A stretch of DNA of 64,000 bases, from positions 186,001 through 250,000 of the forward strand of contig NZ_BTPM01000001.1 in assembly GCF_036245475.1 (NCBI RefSeq), read 5' to 3'. Below, one piece after another: positions 1-10,292 of this stretch. The position numbers were made by a program, and so were the translations under genes. The stretch comes from Vibrio sp. 10N (GTDB taxonomy: Bacteria; Pseudomonadota; Gammaproteobacteria; Enterobacterales; Vibrionaceae). Under the pieces are notes generated by a model that did no database searches, was not told the origin of the DNA, and was given only the letters and a program-made list of their open reading frames with translations. Position 1 is the first letter of the stretch. Every line of letters starts with the position of its first letter.

Positions 1-1
1 C

Positions 2-394
2 TTCCTTAATTGGTTGCCTGCTTTTCTTGCGTTACTCGCGTTCACAGGGCTTTATGTCCTTGTTCCTAATAAGAAAGTCTATTTAAGTCACGCCCTCATT
101 GGCGCTGCGGTTGCGACCTTGCTGTTTGAAGTCAGTAAGAAGGGGTTTGCTTATTACATTACTCAGTTCCCCTCTTATCAGCTTATTTATGGTGCGATCG
201 CTGCTATTCCAATACTGTTTCTTTGGATTTATTTGTGTTGGTTTATCGTACTGATTGGTGCTGAGTTTACTGCAGCGTTAGGCGAGAAAGAACACTGGCG
301 AGCACATGGCCCCGTGATACAATCGACAGCCGGAAATAAGCAGTTCGCAAAGAAGGAACCACTGAGTGATAGCACTGATACAGAGAGTAAGTGA
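2..394 (+). CDS. yihY: YihY/BrkB family inner membrane protein, 3' part only
   Basis: The frame is open from base 2, so the N-terminal half lies outside the window. About 130 residues are visible. They hold hydrophobic membrane segments, including the stretch around [21 protein letters not shown], followed by a polar cytoplasmic tail ending in TDTESK. The [20 protein letters not shown] region is typical of the end of the YihY (formerly BrkB/'ribonuclease BN') family, whose function is unsettled. The stop overlaps the start of dtd by 29 bases, and yihY-dtd-yiiD is the order seen in E. coli, which supports the assignment. Confidence 0.85.
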   Translation, partial: FLNWLPAFLALLAFTGLYVLVPNKKVYLSHALIGAAVATLLFEVSKKGFAYYITQFPSYQLIYGAIAAIPILFLWIYLCWFIVLIGAEFTAALGEKEHWRAHGPVIQSTAGNKQFAKKEPLSDSTDTESK

Positions 395-800
395 GTCCTC
401 TGTCAACGTTGACGGAAAGACGGTTGGTGAGATCGGTAAAGGGTTGCTGGTCCTGTTAGGTGTTGAAAAGGACGATGACGAAGCCAAAGCGAAGCGATTG
501 GTTGAGCGAGTCACGACATACCGAGTCTTTGAAGATGATGCTGGTAAGATGAACCTCAGCGTTAAAGATGTTGGTGGTAGTGTTCTCGTTGTGTCGCAAT
601 TTACGTTGCCAGCGGATACGAAGAAGGGCACTCGTGCGGGGTTCTCCAAAGGGGCTCATCCAGCCGAGGCCGAGCGTTTATATGAATACTTTGCCGATCA
701 CTGTCAGCAAGTATTGCCAACAGAACGTGGTCAATTTGCTGCTGATATGAAAGTATCGCTCATTAACGATGGTCCTGTGACATTTTGGTTGCAGGTATAA
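366..800 (+). CDS. dtd: D-aminoacyl-tRNA deacylase
   Basis: This 144-residue protein is the usual length for Dtd, which hydrolyses D-amino acids (and mischarged glycine) from tRNA in the cytoplasm. It starts with the family's [13 protein letters not shown] and carries the SQFTL motif near residue 78 and NDGPVTF near the C-terminus, which form the active-site cleft at the dimer interface. The start is GTG at 366, inside the end of yihY, so the two genes are probably translationally coupled. The ribosome site is the AGAAGGAA upstream of the start. Confidence 0.96.
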   Translation: MIALIQRVSESSVNVDGKTVGEIGKGLLVLLGVEKDDDEAKAKRLVERVTTYRVFEDDAGKMNLSVKDVGGSVLVVSQFTLPADTKKGTRAGFSKGAHPAEAERLYEYFADHCQQVLPTERGQFAADMKVSLINDGPVTFWLQV

Positions 801-838
801 ACGAGTAAGGCGTCCAGTTTACATGCGAAAGGATATCT

Positions 839-1759
839 ATGTTTAAACTCATTACTCCTAAGACAGAGAATCAGCTTAGTAAGTACTACCACTTTCGTTG
901 GCAGATGTTACGCGAACCATGGCGATTGCCAGTAGGATCGGAGCGTGATGAATATGACGAGATGAGTCATCATCGCATGATTGTCGACGGTCGTGGAAGA
1001 CCTATGGCTATTGGGCGACTGTATATTACCCCGGATAATGAAGGTCAAATCCGCTATATGGCGGTGAAGAGCAGTCGTCGTGATAAAGGGATGGGATCGC
1101 TAGTATTGGTTGCGCTCGAGTCGTTCGCGCGTCAAGAGGGTGTGAAGCGCTTAGTGTGTAACGCTCGTGAAGATGCTATCTCTTTTTATGAGAAGAATGG
1201 TTTTAGTAGCCAAGGCGAGCTTAATGACCAAAAAGGCCCGGTACGCCACCAACAGATGGTTAAGCAGCTTGACCCTTTAGCTAAGGTATTGCGCCGCCCA
1301 GAGTGGTGTGCAGAGCTGCAAGATCGCTGGGAGCAGCAGATCCCTATCAGTGACAAGATGGGCATTAAAATCAATCAGTACACCGGTTATCGTTTTGAGT
1401 GTAGCGCCCAGTTAAATCCTAATCTAAACCCTCACAACACCATGTTTGCTGGTTCGGCATTTACTCTGGCTACATTAACGGGGTGGGGGATGACTTGGCT
1501 GCTGATGCGTGAGCGAGGTTTGGTGGCGGATATCGTGCTAGCAGACAGTCGAATTCGCTATCGTCATCCGGTTGAATCGAGCCCAGTTTCGGTCACCTCG
1601 CTAGATGGTATTAGCGGAGATTTAGACAGGTTAGCAGCGGGTAAGAAGGCGCGTATCGTGATTAATGTGACTATCTACAGTGGTGACGTGCCTGCTGTTG
1701 AGTTTGTGGGTACTTACATGCTGTTGCCCAATTACCAAGACAAGTTACTGTCGAGTTAA
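839..1759 (+). CDS. yiiD: Bifunctional GNAT acetyltransferase / hotdog thioesterase (YiiD-like)
   Basis: This 306-residue cytoplasmic protein has two domains. Residues about 1-145 are a GNAT acetyltransferase, with an acetyl-CoA loop RRDKGMGSLVL and the typical YEKNGF end. Residues about 155-300 are a YiiD_C-type hotdog thioesterase, recognisable from NPHNTMFAGSAFTLATLTGWG. The pairing and the position after dtd match E. coli YiiD. The physiological substrates of either domain are not known. ATG at 839 follows AAAGGATATCT. A terminator closes the gene. Confidence 0.88.
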   Translation: MFKLITPKTENQLSKYYHFRWQMLREPWRLPVGSERDEYDEMSHHRMIVDGRGRPMAIGRLYITPDNEGQIRYMAVKSSRRDKGMGSLVLVALESFARQEGVKRLVCNAREDAISFYEKNGFSSQGELNDQKGPVRHQQMVKQLDPLAKVLRRPEWCAELQDRWEQQIPISDKMGIKINQYTGYRFECSAQLNPNLNPHNTMFAGSAFTLATLTGWGMTWLLMRERGLVADIVLADSRIRYRHPVESSPVSVTSLDGISGDLDRLAAGKKARIVINVTIYSGDVPAVEFVGTYMLLPNYQDKLLSS

Positions 1760-1761
1760 TG

Positions 1762-1796
1762 AAATCGCCCCTTGCTTTTTGGCAGGGGCGATTTTT
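1762..1796. terminator. Rho-independent terminator, probably bidirectional
   Basis: A perfect arm pair AATCGCCCC / GGGGCGATT flanks a T-rich loop and is followed by a T-run on the plus strand. On the minus strand it overlaps the stop of the AsmA-like gene. It ends the yihY-dtd-yiiD unit. Confidence 0.85.
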
Positions 1797-3687
1797 ATGG
1801 GCAGCTCGCAATAGGTGTAGACGTGATTTTTCCCGTTAGCAACTGCAGATTGTAGCTATGCTTGCACGGTTCAGTGAGCTCTATGCTGAGCGTCTCAACG
1901 GGCTGTGAGCTTAAATCGATAGTTTGCTGCGCCTCTCCGTTTAAATGCTCTGCTGTGATGCTAAATGGCATCAATTCAATTCTTCCCCTATCTCCGCTCA
2001 TCTTGAGTGGTGTGATATCGACCGCTAAGGGCGGCTGAGACTGAGCGGTCGTTACTGCTGCATTGTAAAAGCTTGCTGTTAACGCGCCGGACAGGGTTTG
2101 AGACAAAGCGCGTTTATCGGCAATCAGTGCGTTTATCTCTAGGTTGACGTCTGCCGCACCTGTAAAGAGTAACGGGGCGGGATAATTCAGATATTGGCTG
2201 AGTTGCAATGGTAGTGAAAAGGCGTTGGCGCTTAGCGTAAAAGGCTGACTCGGCGCAGTAAAGTCGAGTTCGGCCTTGGCCGACAGATAGCCTTGCTCAA
2301 ATGGGACGAACAGGCGACTTAATTGCCATTTACCTTGCTTGCTTTCCGTTTCCATAATGATTTGGTTGGCAAGCACATTGTCGATACTCGCGCTATTCGC
2401 CGAGGCGGTCGCTTTCCCTTGCCACAATCCCCATTGATAGTCTTTCTTCAGGATAAGGTCACTCGCTTCCATATTGAATCCGGTGACTTGCCAAAATGGT
2501 TTGCTTGCCAGTTGTATCCATTGGGAGCGATTGAATGTGACATTCTTAATAGATACCGACTTGATATCGTCGATATTGATTCCGCGAAACAGAGTCAGCA
2601 ATGATGCATCGCCTTGTTCTTGAATAAATTTAAGACCATCAATATTCACGCTATCAAGTTTTATCTCTTGTGGGGAAAACTCCCCGGAGATCTGCACACG
2701 CCCTTGTTCAAGTTGCGCATCGAGATCAGCAATGTGGAGCTTATTTGGAGTGGCATAAACTTCGATGGTTGGTTCGATAAATTCAAATCCTTGCCAGGTG
2801 ACTTGATCGGCATCGATTGACAGGTAAGCCTGTTGTTGAGACCAGAATGGCTTATCAAGTTCAATGCTTTCCAGCGACGCGCTAATGTTGTCTATTCTGC
2901 TCCCTTTGTACTGTAAAGAGGAGTTGAGAATATCGAGACTGTTGATGTGACTAATATTGTCACGAAATAACGTAAACCAAGGATCCTCAATGTGGGCTGT
3001 CTCTATGGTTAAGCGATTGATGGTGGTATTCACTAATGACCAAGCGCCGTTGTGTGCTTGCGCTTGAGTTGAGAGATTTGCCCCATTCCATGTTAATGAG
3101 GCACCGTAAATTTTGCTTTGCTCGCCAGCTAAAATACCATCCAGTAACACGTCGTGCAGCGCAGAACCCTGATAATTGAGTTGAGAGGCTTGCAGCTGAA
3201 TCTCGCCTCGTGAGGCCATAAAAGAGTCGCCAAGCTTAAGGTCTTTTAACTGCAAGCGCAGATCGTTGATGATCAGCTCGTTGTCACTGTAATCCACATG
3301 ATCCAGAGCGAGGTTTTGGATCTGCCAGCGCTGAATAAGTGCAATGAGAAGTGTGCCTTTACCTGTAATGGTCGTGCCATCGATCAGCAATTCGTGGACA
3401 GTTATAGGTTGGTCAGTGGATAGGGCGCCAGACAACCAAACTGAGAGTTTGGCCACTTCGATTGGCGTGTGGTCAGCGATCTCAAAGCGCGCATTTTCAA
3501 AGCTCAATTGATTAGGATAGCGGTAGTGAATGCTCTCACTCGTCACACCTATATTGAACACTTTCTCTAATGTGTAGCTCACCAAGGGCTTTGCATATTG
3601 AGTATGTAATGCTGCAAACACCAGCAAAAGGGAAAGCAGGCCCAGTGCCATGAGCGCCACTAACAGTGCGACAATCTTTCTTATCAC
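1795..3687 (-). CDS. AsmA family inner-membrane-anchored periplasmic protein
   Basis: The product is 630 residues. An N-terminal transmembrane anchor (about residues 5-28, rich in Leu, Ala and Val) is followed by a long beta-rich periplasmic region without catalytic motifs. Near the C-terminus lies an AsmA-type segment (about 480-600). AsmA-like proteins form elongated grooves that are thought to carry phospholipids or affect outer-membrane assembly; which role applies here cannot be read from sequence. It is a single gene facing the same way as pckA but separated from it by a terminator. Confidence 0.78.
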   Translation of the reverse strand: MIRKIVALLVALMALGLLSLLLVFAALHTQYAKPLVSYTLEKVFNIGVTSESIHYRYPNQLSFENARFEIADHTPIEVAKLSVWLSGALSTDQPITVHELLIDGTTITGKGTLLIALIQRWQIQNLALDHVDYSDNELIINDLRLQLKDLKLGDSFMASRGEIQLQASQLNYQGSALHDVLLDGILAGEQSKIYGASLTWNGANLSTQAQAHNGAWSLVNTTINRLTIETAHIEDPWFTLFRDNISHINSLDILNSSLQYKGSRIDNISASLESIELDKPFWSQQQAYLSIDADQVTWQGFEFIEPTIEVYATPNKLHIADLDAQLEQGRVQISGEFSPQEIKLDSVNIDGLKFIQEQGDASLLTLFRGINIDDIKSVSIKNVTFNRSQWIQLASKPFWQVTGFNMEASDLILKKDYQWGLWQGKATASANSASIDNVLANQIIMETESKQGKWQLSRLFVPFEQGYLSAKAELDFTAPSQPFTLSANAFSLPLQLSQYLNYPAPLLFTGAADVNLEINALIADKRALSQTLSGALTASFYNAAVTTAQSQPPLAVDITPLKMSGDRGRIELMPFSITAEHLNGEAQQTIDLSSQPVETLSIELTEPCKHSYNLQLLTGKITSTPIASCP

Positions 3688-3738
3688 GGATTCAAAGCCT
3701 AATCATTCAACATAAACAGTAATTTAGCGTGTATAGAT

Positions 3739-3765
3739 GAAAAAAGCCCCTCAAAATGAGGGGCT
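3739..3765 (-). terminator. Terminator of pckA
   Basis: Read on the minus strand, the stem AGCCCCTCA / TGAGGGGCT is followed by a run of T, 30 to 60 bases beyond the pckA stop. Confidence 0.88.
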
Positions 3766-3797
3766 AGTATTAAAAAGTTGGATTTCTATCTAACTTA

Positions 3798-5426
3798 TTA
3801 GTCTAGTTGTGGACCTGCGGCAACCAGTGCTTGACCTTCTGCGTTATCGGTATACTTATCGAAGTTCGCGATGAAACGTTTAGCCAGATCTTCTGCTTTG
3901 CTTTCCCATTGTAGAGGGTCTACGTAGGTTTCACGAGGATCTAAGATTGAAGGATCCACACCAGGAAGTGAAGTTGGTACTTCTAGGTTGAACACTGGAA
4001 TGTTGGTGGTTTCAGCTTTCTCGATAGAGCCATCTAGGATCGCATCGATGATGCCACGGGTATCTTGGATAGAGATACGTTTACCAGTGCCGTTCCAACC
4101 AGTGTTAACCAAATAAGCTTCAGCGCCAGCTGCTTCCATACGTTTAACCAGTACTTCTGCGTATTTAGTTGGGTGCAGCGTTAGGAATGCAGCGCCGAAG
4201 CACGCAGAGAACGTTGGTGTTGGCTCTGTAATGCCACGCTCAGTACCGGCCAGTTTCGCAGTGAAGCCTGACAAGAAGTGGTACTTAGTTTGCTCTGGCG
4301 TGAGTTTTGACACTGGAGGAAGTACGCCAAACGCGTCTGCCGATAGGAAGATCACCTTGTTGGCATGGCCGCCTTTCGATACTGGCTTCACTATGTTCTC
4401 GATGTGATGCAGTGGGTACGAGACGCGGGTGTTTTCTGTTTTCGAACCGTCATCAAAGTCGATGGAGCCATCATTACGAACGGTAACGTTCTCTAGTAGT
4501 GCATCTCTGCGAATCGCATTGTAGATGTCTGGCTCAGCTTCTTTAGATAGATTGATGGTTTTTGCGTAGCAGCCGCCTTCGTAGTTAAAGATACCGTCAT
4601 CATCCCAACCGTGCTCATCATCACCGATTAGAGCGCGTTTAGGGTCTGTTGATAGTGTTGTTTTACCTGTGCCAGATAGGCCGAAGAACACAGCAACATC
4701 ACCGTCTTCACCCATGTTCGCTGAACAGTGCATAGACGCGATATCACGTAGCGGTAAGAAGTAGTTCATCATTGCGAACATGCCTTTCTTCATTTCGCCG
4801 CCGTACCATGTACCGCCGATGAGTTGCATTCTTTCAGTAAGGTTAAACACGGTGAAGTTTTCTGAATTGAGACCGTGTTCTTTCCAGTTTTGGTTAGTAC
4901 ACTTAGCGCCATTCATAACCACAAAGTCAGGTTCGAATGTCGCGAGCTCTTCTTCTGTAGGGCGAATGAACATGTTTTTAACGAAGTGCGCTTGCCACGC
5001 TACTTCAGTGATAATACGAATGCATAGACGAGTGTCAGGGTTAGTGCCACAGTATCCGTCAATTACAAACAAGCGTTTATTAGATAGTTGACCGGTAACC
5101 AGCGTTTTAAGATCGTTCCACGCCTCTTGGGACATTGGTTTATTGTCGTTTTTAACTTTATCATTGGTCCACCACATGTTTTCTTCTGTGGTCGCATCTT
5201 TAACGATAAACTTGTCTTTCGGAGAACGTCCAGTAAAGATTCCCGTATCTACAGCAACGGCGCCAAGCTCAGTAACTACGCCTTTCTCGTAGCCTTCCAG
5301 ACCTTCGCGAGTTTCCTCTTCAAATAACTGTTCGTAGCTTGGGTTGCGAACGATGTCAGTTACGCCAGTGATTCCGTACTTTGTTAGATCGATTTGTGCA
5401 GCCTTGTTAATGTCCATAACGGTCAT
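3798..5426 (-). CDS. pckA: Phosphoenolpyruvate carboxykinase (ATP)
   Basis: PckA converts oxaloacetate and ATP to PEP and CO2, the first committed step of gluconeogenesis. At 542 residues it is the normal length for the ATP-dependent bacterial enzyme. The kinase-1a P-loop GLSGTGKTT lies near residue 250, followed by the metal-binding [11 protein letters not shown] and by the CYAKTINL strand. ATG at 5426 is preceded by AAGGAGC on the minus strand. The gene stands alone, with its own terminator and a long upstream region carrying a CRP-like site. Confidence 0.98.
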   Translation of the reverse strand: MTVMDINKAAQIDLTKYGITGVTDIVRNPSYEQLFEEETREGLEGYEKGVVTELGAVAVDTGIFTGRSPKDKFIVKDATTEENMWWTNDKVKNDNKPMSQEAWNDLKTLVTGQLSNKRLFVIDGYCGTNPDTRLCIRIITEVAWQAHFVKNMFIRPTEEELATFEPDFVVMNGAKCTNQNWKEHGLNSENFTVFNLTERMQLIGGTWYGGEMKKGMFAMMNYFLPLRDIASMHCSANMGEDGDVAVFFGLSGTGKTTLSTDPKRALIGDDEHGWDDDGIFNYEGGCYAKTINLSKEAEPDIYNAIRRDALLENVTVRNDGSIDFDDGSKTENTRVSYPLHHIENIVKPVSKGGHANKVIFLSADAFGVLPPVSKLTPEQTKYHFLSGFTAKLAGTERGITEPTPTFSACFGAAFLTLHPTKYAEVLVKRMEAAGAEAYLVNTGWNGTGKRISIQDTRGIIDAILDGSIEKAETTNIPVFNLEVPTSLPGVDPSILDPRETYVDPLQWESKAEDLAKRFIANFDKYTDNAEGQALVAAGPQLD

Positions 5427-5721
5427 AGGTGCTCCTTATTGGATTTTTGTAGGGATTTTAAAATTGTAGTAATAATTGTTTATTTGTTATTTTGTTTTTT
5501 ATTTTGAACTCCATGCTAGCAACGGATATCCGAGAAAACAGGGAGGTAGTTCAAAAAATAGTCATCAGTTATTGATGGTTTTAAGTGTTTTGTCACATAT
5601 TGATTTTGGGCAATTTCTCCTCGAAGCAAACCTTTGCGCTAGATCAAATGTAACACATTAAAACCGCCTCTAGTTAGGTGTTCTGTTCATGTTTTTTGCA
5701 ATGCTGTTAAAAAAAACGAAC
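5427..5721 (-). promoter_or_regulatory. Upstream region of pckA
   Basis: This AT-rich stretch lies between pckA and the hslO terminator. No ORF with a credible start is visible. It probably holds the pckA promoter and leader. The only site I can point to is the CRP-like sequence at 5630-5651. Confidence 0.5.
5630..5651. promoter_or_regulatory. Candidate CRP binding site
   Basis: By hand comparison, about 15 of 22 positions match the CRP consensus (AAATGTGATCTAGATCACATTT), with an intact central CTAGATCA. It lies about 205-225 bases upstream of the pckA start. E. coli pckA is CRP-activated, so the position is sensible, but the left half-site is weak. Confidence 0.4.
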
Positions 5722-5754
5722 AAAAAAAGCCAGAACGTTAACGAACTGGCTTTT
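5722..5754 (-). terminator. Terminator of hslR-hslO
   Basis: On the minus strand AAAAGCCAG...CTGGCTTTTTTT forms a stem with an AACGTTAACG-type loop and a T-run, 22 bases after the hslO stop. Confidence 0.85.
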
Positions 5755-5775
5755 AGCGTGTAAAGAGCTTAGAAA

Positions 5776-6657
5776 TTAGTGAACGGTGTTATCACCAGCG
5801 GCCGATTGTGCATCAGCGAAAATCGCTTTGATTTCTGGCTCATCAAAAGAGTAGGTGCTACCACAGTAATCGCAGTGAAGCGCCACTTCGCCATCTTGCG
5901 CAAGGATATCCATGATCTCTTCCTGTGCGACGGTTGCAATAGCGCCAGCGCTGCGTTCGCGTGAACAACCACAGAAAAACTCGACTTGCTTTGGTTCAAA
6001 CACTTGTACTTTATCTTGGTTGTACAGGCGATAAAGCAGCGTGTTAGCTTCTAGGCCAAATAGCTCTTCATCTTTTACCGTATCGGTCAGCTGCTCTAAA
6101 TGTTCGAAGTCTTCTGGTGAGCCAGTGCCGTCTGGCATGACTTGTAGCATCATGCCAGCTGCGTGCTGCTTACCTTCAAATTCACCGGTGCGAATCCAAA
6201 GGCGAGTTTTTAGCTGCTCCGAACGCTCAAAGTAGCCTTCTAGAACCTCGGCAAGGTTATCACCTTCAAGACCCACCACGCCTTGGTAGCGTTCGCCCTT
6301 ATCAGGAGTAATGGTGATGACTAGATAGCCTTTACCCATCATGTCGTGAATGCTGGCATTATCAGCAATGTCACCTTCCCAGCGCGCAACGCCACGAAGT
6401 TTTTGGTTGTGGTCACCGTTGATCACTGCCAAAGATACCGGACCGTCACCTTGAAGTTGCATCGTAATTGAGCCTTCAAACTTCAACGTTGCTGTCAAAA
6501 GGCTGGTGGAAACCAATAGGTCACCTAGCAGCTTTTGCAGCGGAGCTGGGTAGTCCTTGCTAGATAGAATTTCTTGATAAGCTGTATCCAGTTGCACGAG
6601 TTCGCCGCGCACCGACAGTTCTTCAAAAAGGTAGCGGTTAAGTATGTTGTTAGCCAT
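5776..6657 (-). CDS. hslO: Hsp33 redox-regulated chaperone
   Basis: Hsp33 is a cytoplasmic holdase switched on by oxidation. The 293-residue product keeps all four zinc-binding cysteines: C229 and C231 (CGC) and C262 and C265 (CDYC), which form the redox switch; the spacing matches E. coli Hsp33. The N-terminal domain begins [20 protein letters not shown]. It follows hslR by 15 bases on the same strand, and both probably share the sigma-32-like promoter upstream of hslR. Confidence 0.98.
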   Translation of the reverse strand: MANNILNRYLFEELSVRGELVQLDTAYQEILSSKDYPAPLQKLLGDLLVSTSLLTATLKFEGSITMQLQGDGPVSLAVINGDHNQKLRGVARWEGDIADNASIHDMMGKGYLVITITPDKGERYQGVVGLEGDNLAEVLEGYFERSEQLKTRLWIRTGEFEGKQHAAGMMLQVMPDGTGSPEDFEHLEQLTDTVKDEELFGLEANTLLYRLYNQDKVQVFEPKQVEFFCGCSRERSAGAIATVAQEEIMDILAQDGEVALHCDYCGSTYSFDEPEIKAIFADAQSAAGDNTVH

Positions 6658-6672
6658 TGAGGAAGCTCCAGC

Positions 6673-7059
6673 TTATTGGTGTTTAAATTTAATGATGTCG
6701 CGACGCTGTTTCTTGTCAGGTCTGCGTTCTGGACTTGGGTTATGTGCGTGTAGCTTTCTCTTCAACGCGTTGTCTTCTCGCTTGGCGATACTCTCTGCGG
6801 TCTCGCTATAGAGAGTCTGGGCTTCCGGTGCACCTCGACGTTGATCGGAGATTCGCTCTATGACCACGGTTTTCTCTTCATTACCTTGGCGCAGGGCGAT
6901 AACCGCTCCCAATTCCACTATTTTACTCGGCTTCGAGCGCTGTCCATTGTAGTGGACTTTGCCGCCGTCGACCATATTTCGTGCGATACTTCTGGTTTTA
7001 TAGAAGCGCGCGGCCCACAGCCATTTGTCCAAACGAACAGAATTATTCTCGGAACTCAT
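6673..7059 (-). CDS. hslR: Heat shock protein Hsp15, ribosome-associated
   Basis: Hsp15 binds 50S subunits that carry a stalled peptidyl-tRNA and helps recycle them. It has an S4 RNA-binding domain at its N-terminus (VRLDKWLWAARFYKTRSIA, then VDGGKVHYNGQRSKPSK) and a basic C-terminal tail. I start it at ATG 7059 (MSSENNS, 128 residues) because AGGA sits 6 bases upstream. An in-frame TTG at 7065 would add two residues but has poorer spacing. It is the first gene of the hslR-hslO pair. Confidence 0.95.
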   Translation of the reverse strand: MSSENNSVRLDKWLWAARFYKTRSIARNMVDGGKVHYNGQRSKPSKIVELGAVIALRQGNEEKTVVIERISDQRRGAPEAQTLYSETAESIAKREDNALKRKLHAHNPSPERRPDKKQRRDIIKFKHQ

Positions 7060-7135
7060 TGTCAATCCTACTTTCTAAGTCAGTGTGGATGAGCCAAACT
7101 GAACTAGTGATAGATTTATCTCGCTATTGGTGTAC

Positions 7136-7168
7136 TAAATGGTGCTTAGGTCTAAAAAATTCAACCCC
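7136..7168 (-). promoter_or_regulatory. Candidate sigma-32 (heat-shock) promoter for hslR-hslO
   Basis: On the minus strand GGGGTTGAA (-35 type) is followed after 15 bases by CACCATTTA (-10 type). This is close to the sigma-32 pattern CTTGAA, 13-15 bases, CCCCATNT. It lies about 75 bases upstream of the hslR ATG, in front of two heat-shock genes. Confidence 0.68.
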
Positions 7169-7307
7169 AAGCTCTCAATAGCATCACTGTCACTACAGTT
7201 ATGCTATAGTTTGTCGGTTAGCAAAGAGCAAAAAGTTGCTTATATTATTGGGACTTATAACATAGTGAAATATCGGAAAGTTCATTATCTAGCAGGAAGT
7301 TAAAAGG

Positions 7308-8234
7308 GTGAAAGGAATATCTATATCGGCGAATGGTGTTAACGTTGCCTCTTTGACTTCATTTTTACGACGTTGTACGCAGTACCAGCCTCAAATCAGC
7401 CTTATCGTTACCCTAGTGTTACTCGCTATTTCATGTTGGATTGCGGGCGCCTTATTGTGGCAGTTATTTCCTCAATCACATTCTGTCACTCGTTGGGTTG
7501 CACCTGCAGCAGTGAACACCTCGAACAATGTGCAAACCACCAAACTGCAATCGTCTGACATCAATAACGCCAATATTTTTGGTCGCTACACTAAAGAGCA
7601 AAAAGTGGTGCAAGCACCGGTTGTGACCGATGCGCCTAAAACTCGCCTGAATGTGGTACTCGTTGGCTCAGTGGTGAGCTCTAATCCTGAACGCAGTTTA
7701 GCGGTTGTCGCTCATCGTGGTAAGCAGGGGACTTATGGTATCGGTGAGCAGATTGATGGCACGCGTGCGACTGTGAGTGCGGTGTTCATTGACCGGATCA
7801 TTATTTCAAACTCTGGCCGTGATGAAACCGTTATGCTGGAAGGCTTGGAGTATAAAAAGCTAGAGCTAAACCAGCGCCCGAAAGCGGCAGCGTCTAACAT
7901 CGCCGGTAATAATCCAATTGACTCAGAAGAGAAGTTGGCAGCGATACGCAATACTATTACTCAAGATCCACAGCAAATATTCCAATACGTCAGGCTTTCT
8001 CAAGTAAAGCGTGACGGCAAGGTAGCAGGTTATCGAGTGAGTCCAGGACGCGATCCTGAGCTATTCAATTCGGTGGGTTTGCAAAATGGCGATATTGCCA
8101 TCGCACTCAACGGTGCTGACCTGACCGACCCTGCTGCGATGGGGCAGATTTATCAATCCATCACCGACCTAACTGAGTTAAACCTCACCGTTGAACGCGA
8201 TGGACAGCAGCATGACATCTTCATTCAGTTTTAG
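7308..8234 (+). CDS. gspC: Type II secretion protein C
   Basis: GspC (EpsC in Vibrio) is the inner-membrane protein that reaches across the periplasm to the GspD secretin and helps choose substrates. The 308-residue product has a short cytoplasmic N-terminus, one transmembrane helix (about 29-52, ISLIVTLVLLAISCWIAGALL), an HR domain (about 85-175, starting at NANIFGRY) and a C-terminal PDZ domain (about 215-305, with GYRVSPGR and GLQNGDIAIALNG). The start is GTG 7308 after AAAAGG. It is the first gene of the eps operon. Confidence 0.96.
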   Translation: MKGISISANGVNVASLTSFLRRCTQYQPQISLIVTLVLLAISCWIAGALLWQLFPQSHSVTRWVAPAAVNTSNNVQTTKLQSSDINNANIFGRYTKEQKVVQAPVVTDAPKTRLNVVLVGSVVSSNPERSLAVVAHRGKQGTYGIGEQIDGTRATVSAVFIDRIIISNSGRDETVMLEGLEYKKLELNQRPKAAASNIAGNNPIDSEEKLAAIRNTITQDPQQIFQYVRLSQVKRDGKVAGYRVSPGRDPELFNSVGLQNGDIAIALNGADLTDPAAMGQIYQSITDLTELNLTVERDGQQHDIFIQF

Positions 8235-8265
8235 TCATGTCGACAGCATTACAAGGGAGCATTAA

Positions 8266-10290
8266 GTGAAAAGTTGGCTTAAAACAAGTACCTGGTTATT
8301 GATGGGGAGCCTTATGGCCGCACCCGCGGTATCAGCCAATGAATTTAGCGCCAGTTTTAAAGGCACTGACCTTCATGAATTTATCAATATTGTTGGGCGT
8401 AACCTCGACAAAACCATCATCGTAGACCCTTCCGTACGCGGTAAAGTCGATGTGCGCAGCTATGACGTGTTGAATGAAGAGCAGTATTACAGCTTCTTTC
8501 TCAACGTTCTTGAAGTGTATGGCTTCGCGGTGGTTGAGATGGACAACGGCATATTAAAAGTCATCAAAGCCAAAGACGCAAAAACATCGGCGATCCCTGT
8601 GGTGGGCGATGCGGATATCGCTGTAGGTGATACCGTGGTGACCCGTGTTGTGGCAGTGAAAAATGTCTCGGTGCGTGAATTGTCACCGCTACTCAGACAG
8701 CTCAATGACAACGCCGGTGCGGGTAACGTTGTGCACTACGACCCAGCCAATATCATTTTGATCACAGGTCGCGCAGCGGTGGTTAACCGTTTGGCGGAGA
8801 TCATCAAGCGTGTTGACCAGGCGGGTGACAAAGAAGTAGAAGTGGTGGAGTTGCAGAACGCCTCTGCGGCGGAAATGGTGCGTATCGTTGATGCACTGAA
8901 TAAAACCACGGATGCTAAAAATACCCCAGCGTTCTTGCAACCTAAGCTGGTGGCAGATGAGCGTACCAACTCGATTTTGATTTCTGGTGATCCTAAAGTG
9001 CGCCAACGCTTGCGCCGTTTGATTGGTCAATTGGATATCGAAATGGCCACTAAAGGCAATAACCGTGTTCAGTACCTAAAATACGCCAAAGCTGAAGATT
9101 TGGTGGATGTACTTAAAGGTGTGTCGGACAACCTGCAAAAAGAGAAGCAAGCGGGCTCGAAGTCAGGCTCTACGGCCAATCGTACCGAAGTTATGATTGC
9201 CGCGCACCCAGATACCAACGCGCTGGTGCTGACTGCGCCGCCAGATATTATGAAGGCGCTGCTTGAAGTGATTTCTCAGCTTGATATTCGCCGCGCGCAG
9301 GTATTGATTGAAGCGCTGATTGTTGAGCTGGCTGACGTAGATGGTGCCAACCTTGGTGTTCAGTGGGGCTCGGTAAACGGCGGCAGTGTGGTGCAATTTA
9401 GTAACACTGGCGCGTCCATCGGCAGTGTGATGGTTGGCATGGAAGAAGCCAAAGACAAAAAGACTACGGAAACTCGTGTCGATGCCGATGGTAACCCATA
9501 CAACGTCGAAACCACGACAACCGGTGATTTCTCTAAACTAGCAAGCGCACTGAGCGGCGTGCAAGGTGCAGCCGTCGGCATCGCTCTAGGTGATTGGACC
9601 GCGTTGATCACAGCAGTGTCTAGTCAATCCAATTCCAACATTCTATCTTCTCCAAGTATTACCGTAATGGATAACGGTGAAGCTTCGTTTATCGTGGGTG
9701 AAGAAGTCCCGGTATTGACGGGCTCAACAGCCGGCTCGAACAACAGCAACCCATTCCAAACGGTTGATCGTAAGGAAGTGGGTATCAAACTCAAAGTGGT
9801 ACCTCAGATCAACGAAGGTAACTCGGTTCAGCTTAACATTGAGCAGGAAGTGTCAAACGTACTAGGCGCTAATGGGGCGGTTGATGTGCGTTTTGCTAAG
9901 CGTCAGCTCAACACCTCGGTGATGATCCAAGATGGTCAAATGCTGGTGCTGGGTGGTTTGATTGATGAGCGTGCAGCAGAGAGCGAATCGAAAGTACCGT
10001 TCTTGGGGGATATTCCTTATCTTGGCCGCTTGTTTACCTCTACCTCAACCACGGTTGAGAAGAAGAACCTGATGGTATTCATTAAGCCAACCATTATTCG
10101 CGATGGCATGACATCGGATGGTATCACGCAGCGTAAGTACAACTACATCCGTGCAGAGCAGCTGTTCAAAGCGGACAAAGGTCTTAAGTTGATGGATGAT
10201 GGCTTCATCCCAGTGCTGCCTGAGTTTAATGAAACAACACGTTATCCATCTGAGATCCAAGCATTTATTGATCAAGTAGAAGCGAAGTAA
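8266..10290 (+). CDS. gspD: Type II secretion secretin
   Basis: GspD (EpsD) forms the multimeric outer-membrane channel of the T2SS. The 674-residue precursor has a signal peptide (cleavage near VSA-NEF), an N0 domain, three N1-N3 repeats (about 120-340) and the C-terminal secretin domain with VPVLTGS and the conserved [10 protein letters not shown] and [15 protein letters not shown] short S-domain-like tail follows. The start is GTG 8266 after GGGAGC. Only 2 bases separate it from gspE. Confidence 0.98.
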   Translation: MKSWLKTSTWLLMGSLMAAPAVSANEFSASFKGTDLHEFINIVGRNLDKTIIVDPSVRGKVDVRSYDVLNEEQYYSFFLNVLEVYGFAVVEMDNGILKVIKAKDAKTSAIPVVGDADIAVGDTVVTRVVAVKNVSVRELSPLLRQLNDNAGAGNVVHYDPANIILITGRAAVVNRLAEIIKRVDQAGDKEVEVVELQNASAAEMVRIVDALNKTTDAKNTPAFLQPKLVADERTNSILISGDPKVRQRLRRLIGQLDIEMATKGNNRVQYLKYAKAEDLVDVLKGVSDNLQKEKQAGSKSGSTANRTEVMIAAHPDTNALVLTAPPDIMKALLEVISQLDIRRAQVLIEALIVELADVDGANLGVQWGSVNGGSVVQFSNTGASIGSVMVGMEEAKDKKTTETRVDADGNPYNVETTTTGDFSKLASALSGVQGAAVGIALGDWTALITAVSSQSNSNILSSPSITVMDNGEASFIVGEEVPVLTGSTAGSNNSNPFQTVDRKEVGIKLKVVPQINEGNSVQLNIEQEVSNVLGANGAVDVRFAKRQLNTSVMIQDGQMLVLGGLIDERAAESESKVPFLGDIPYLGRLFTSTSTTVEKKNLMVFIKPTIIRDGMTSDGITQRKYNYIRAEQLFKADKGLKLMDDGFIPVLPEFNETTRYPSEIQAFIDQVEAK

Positions 10291-10292
10291 TT

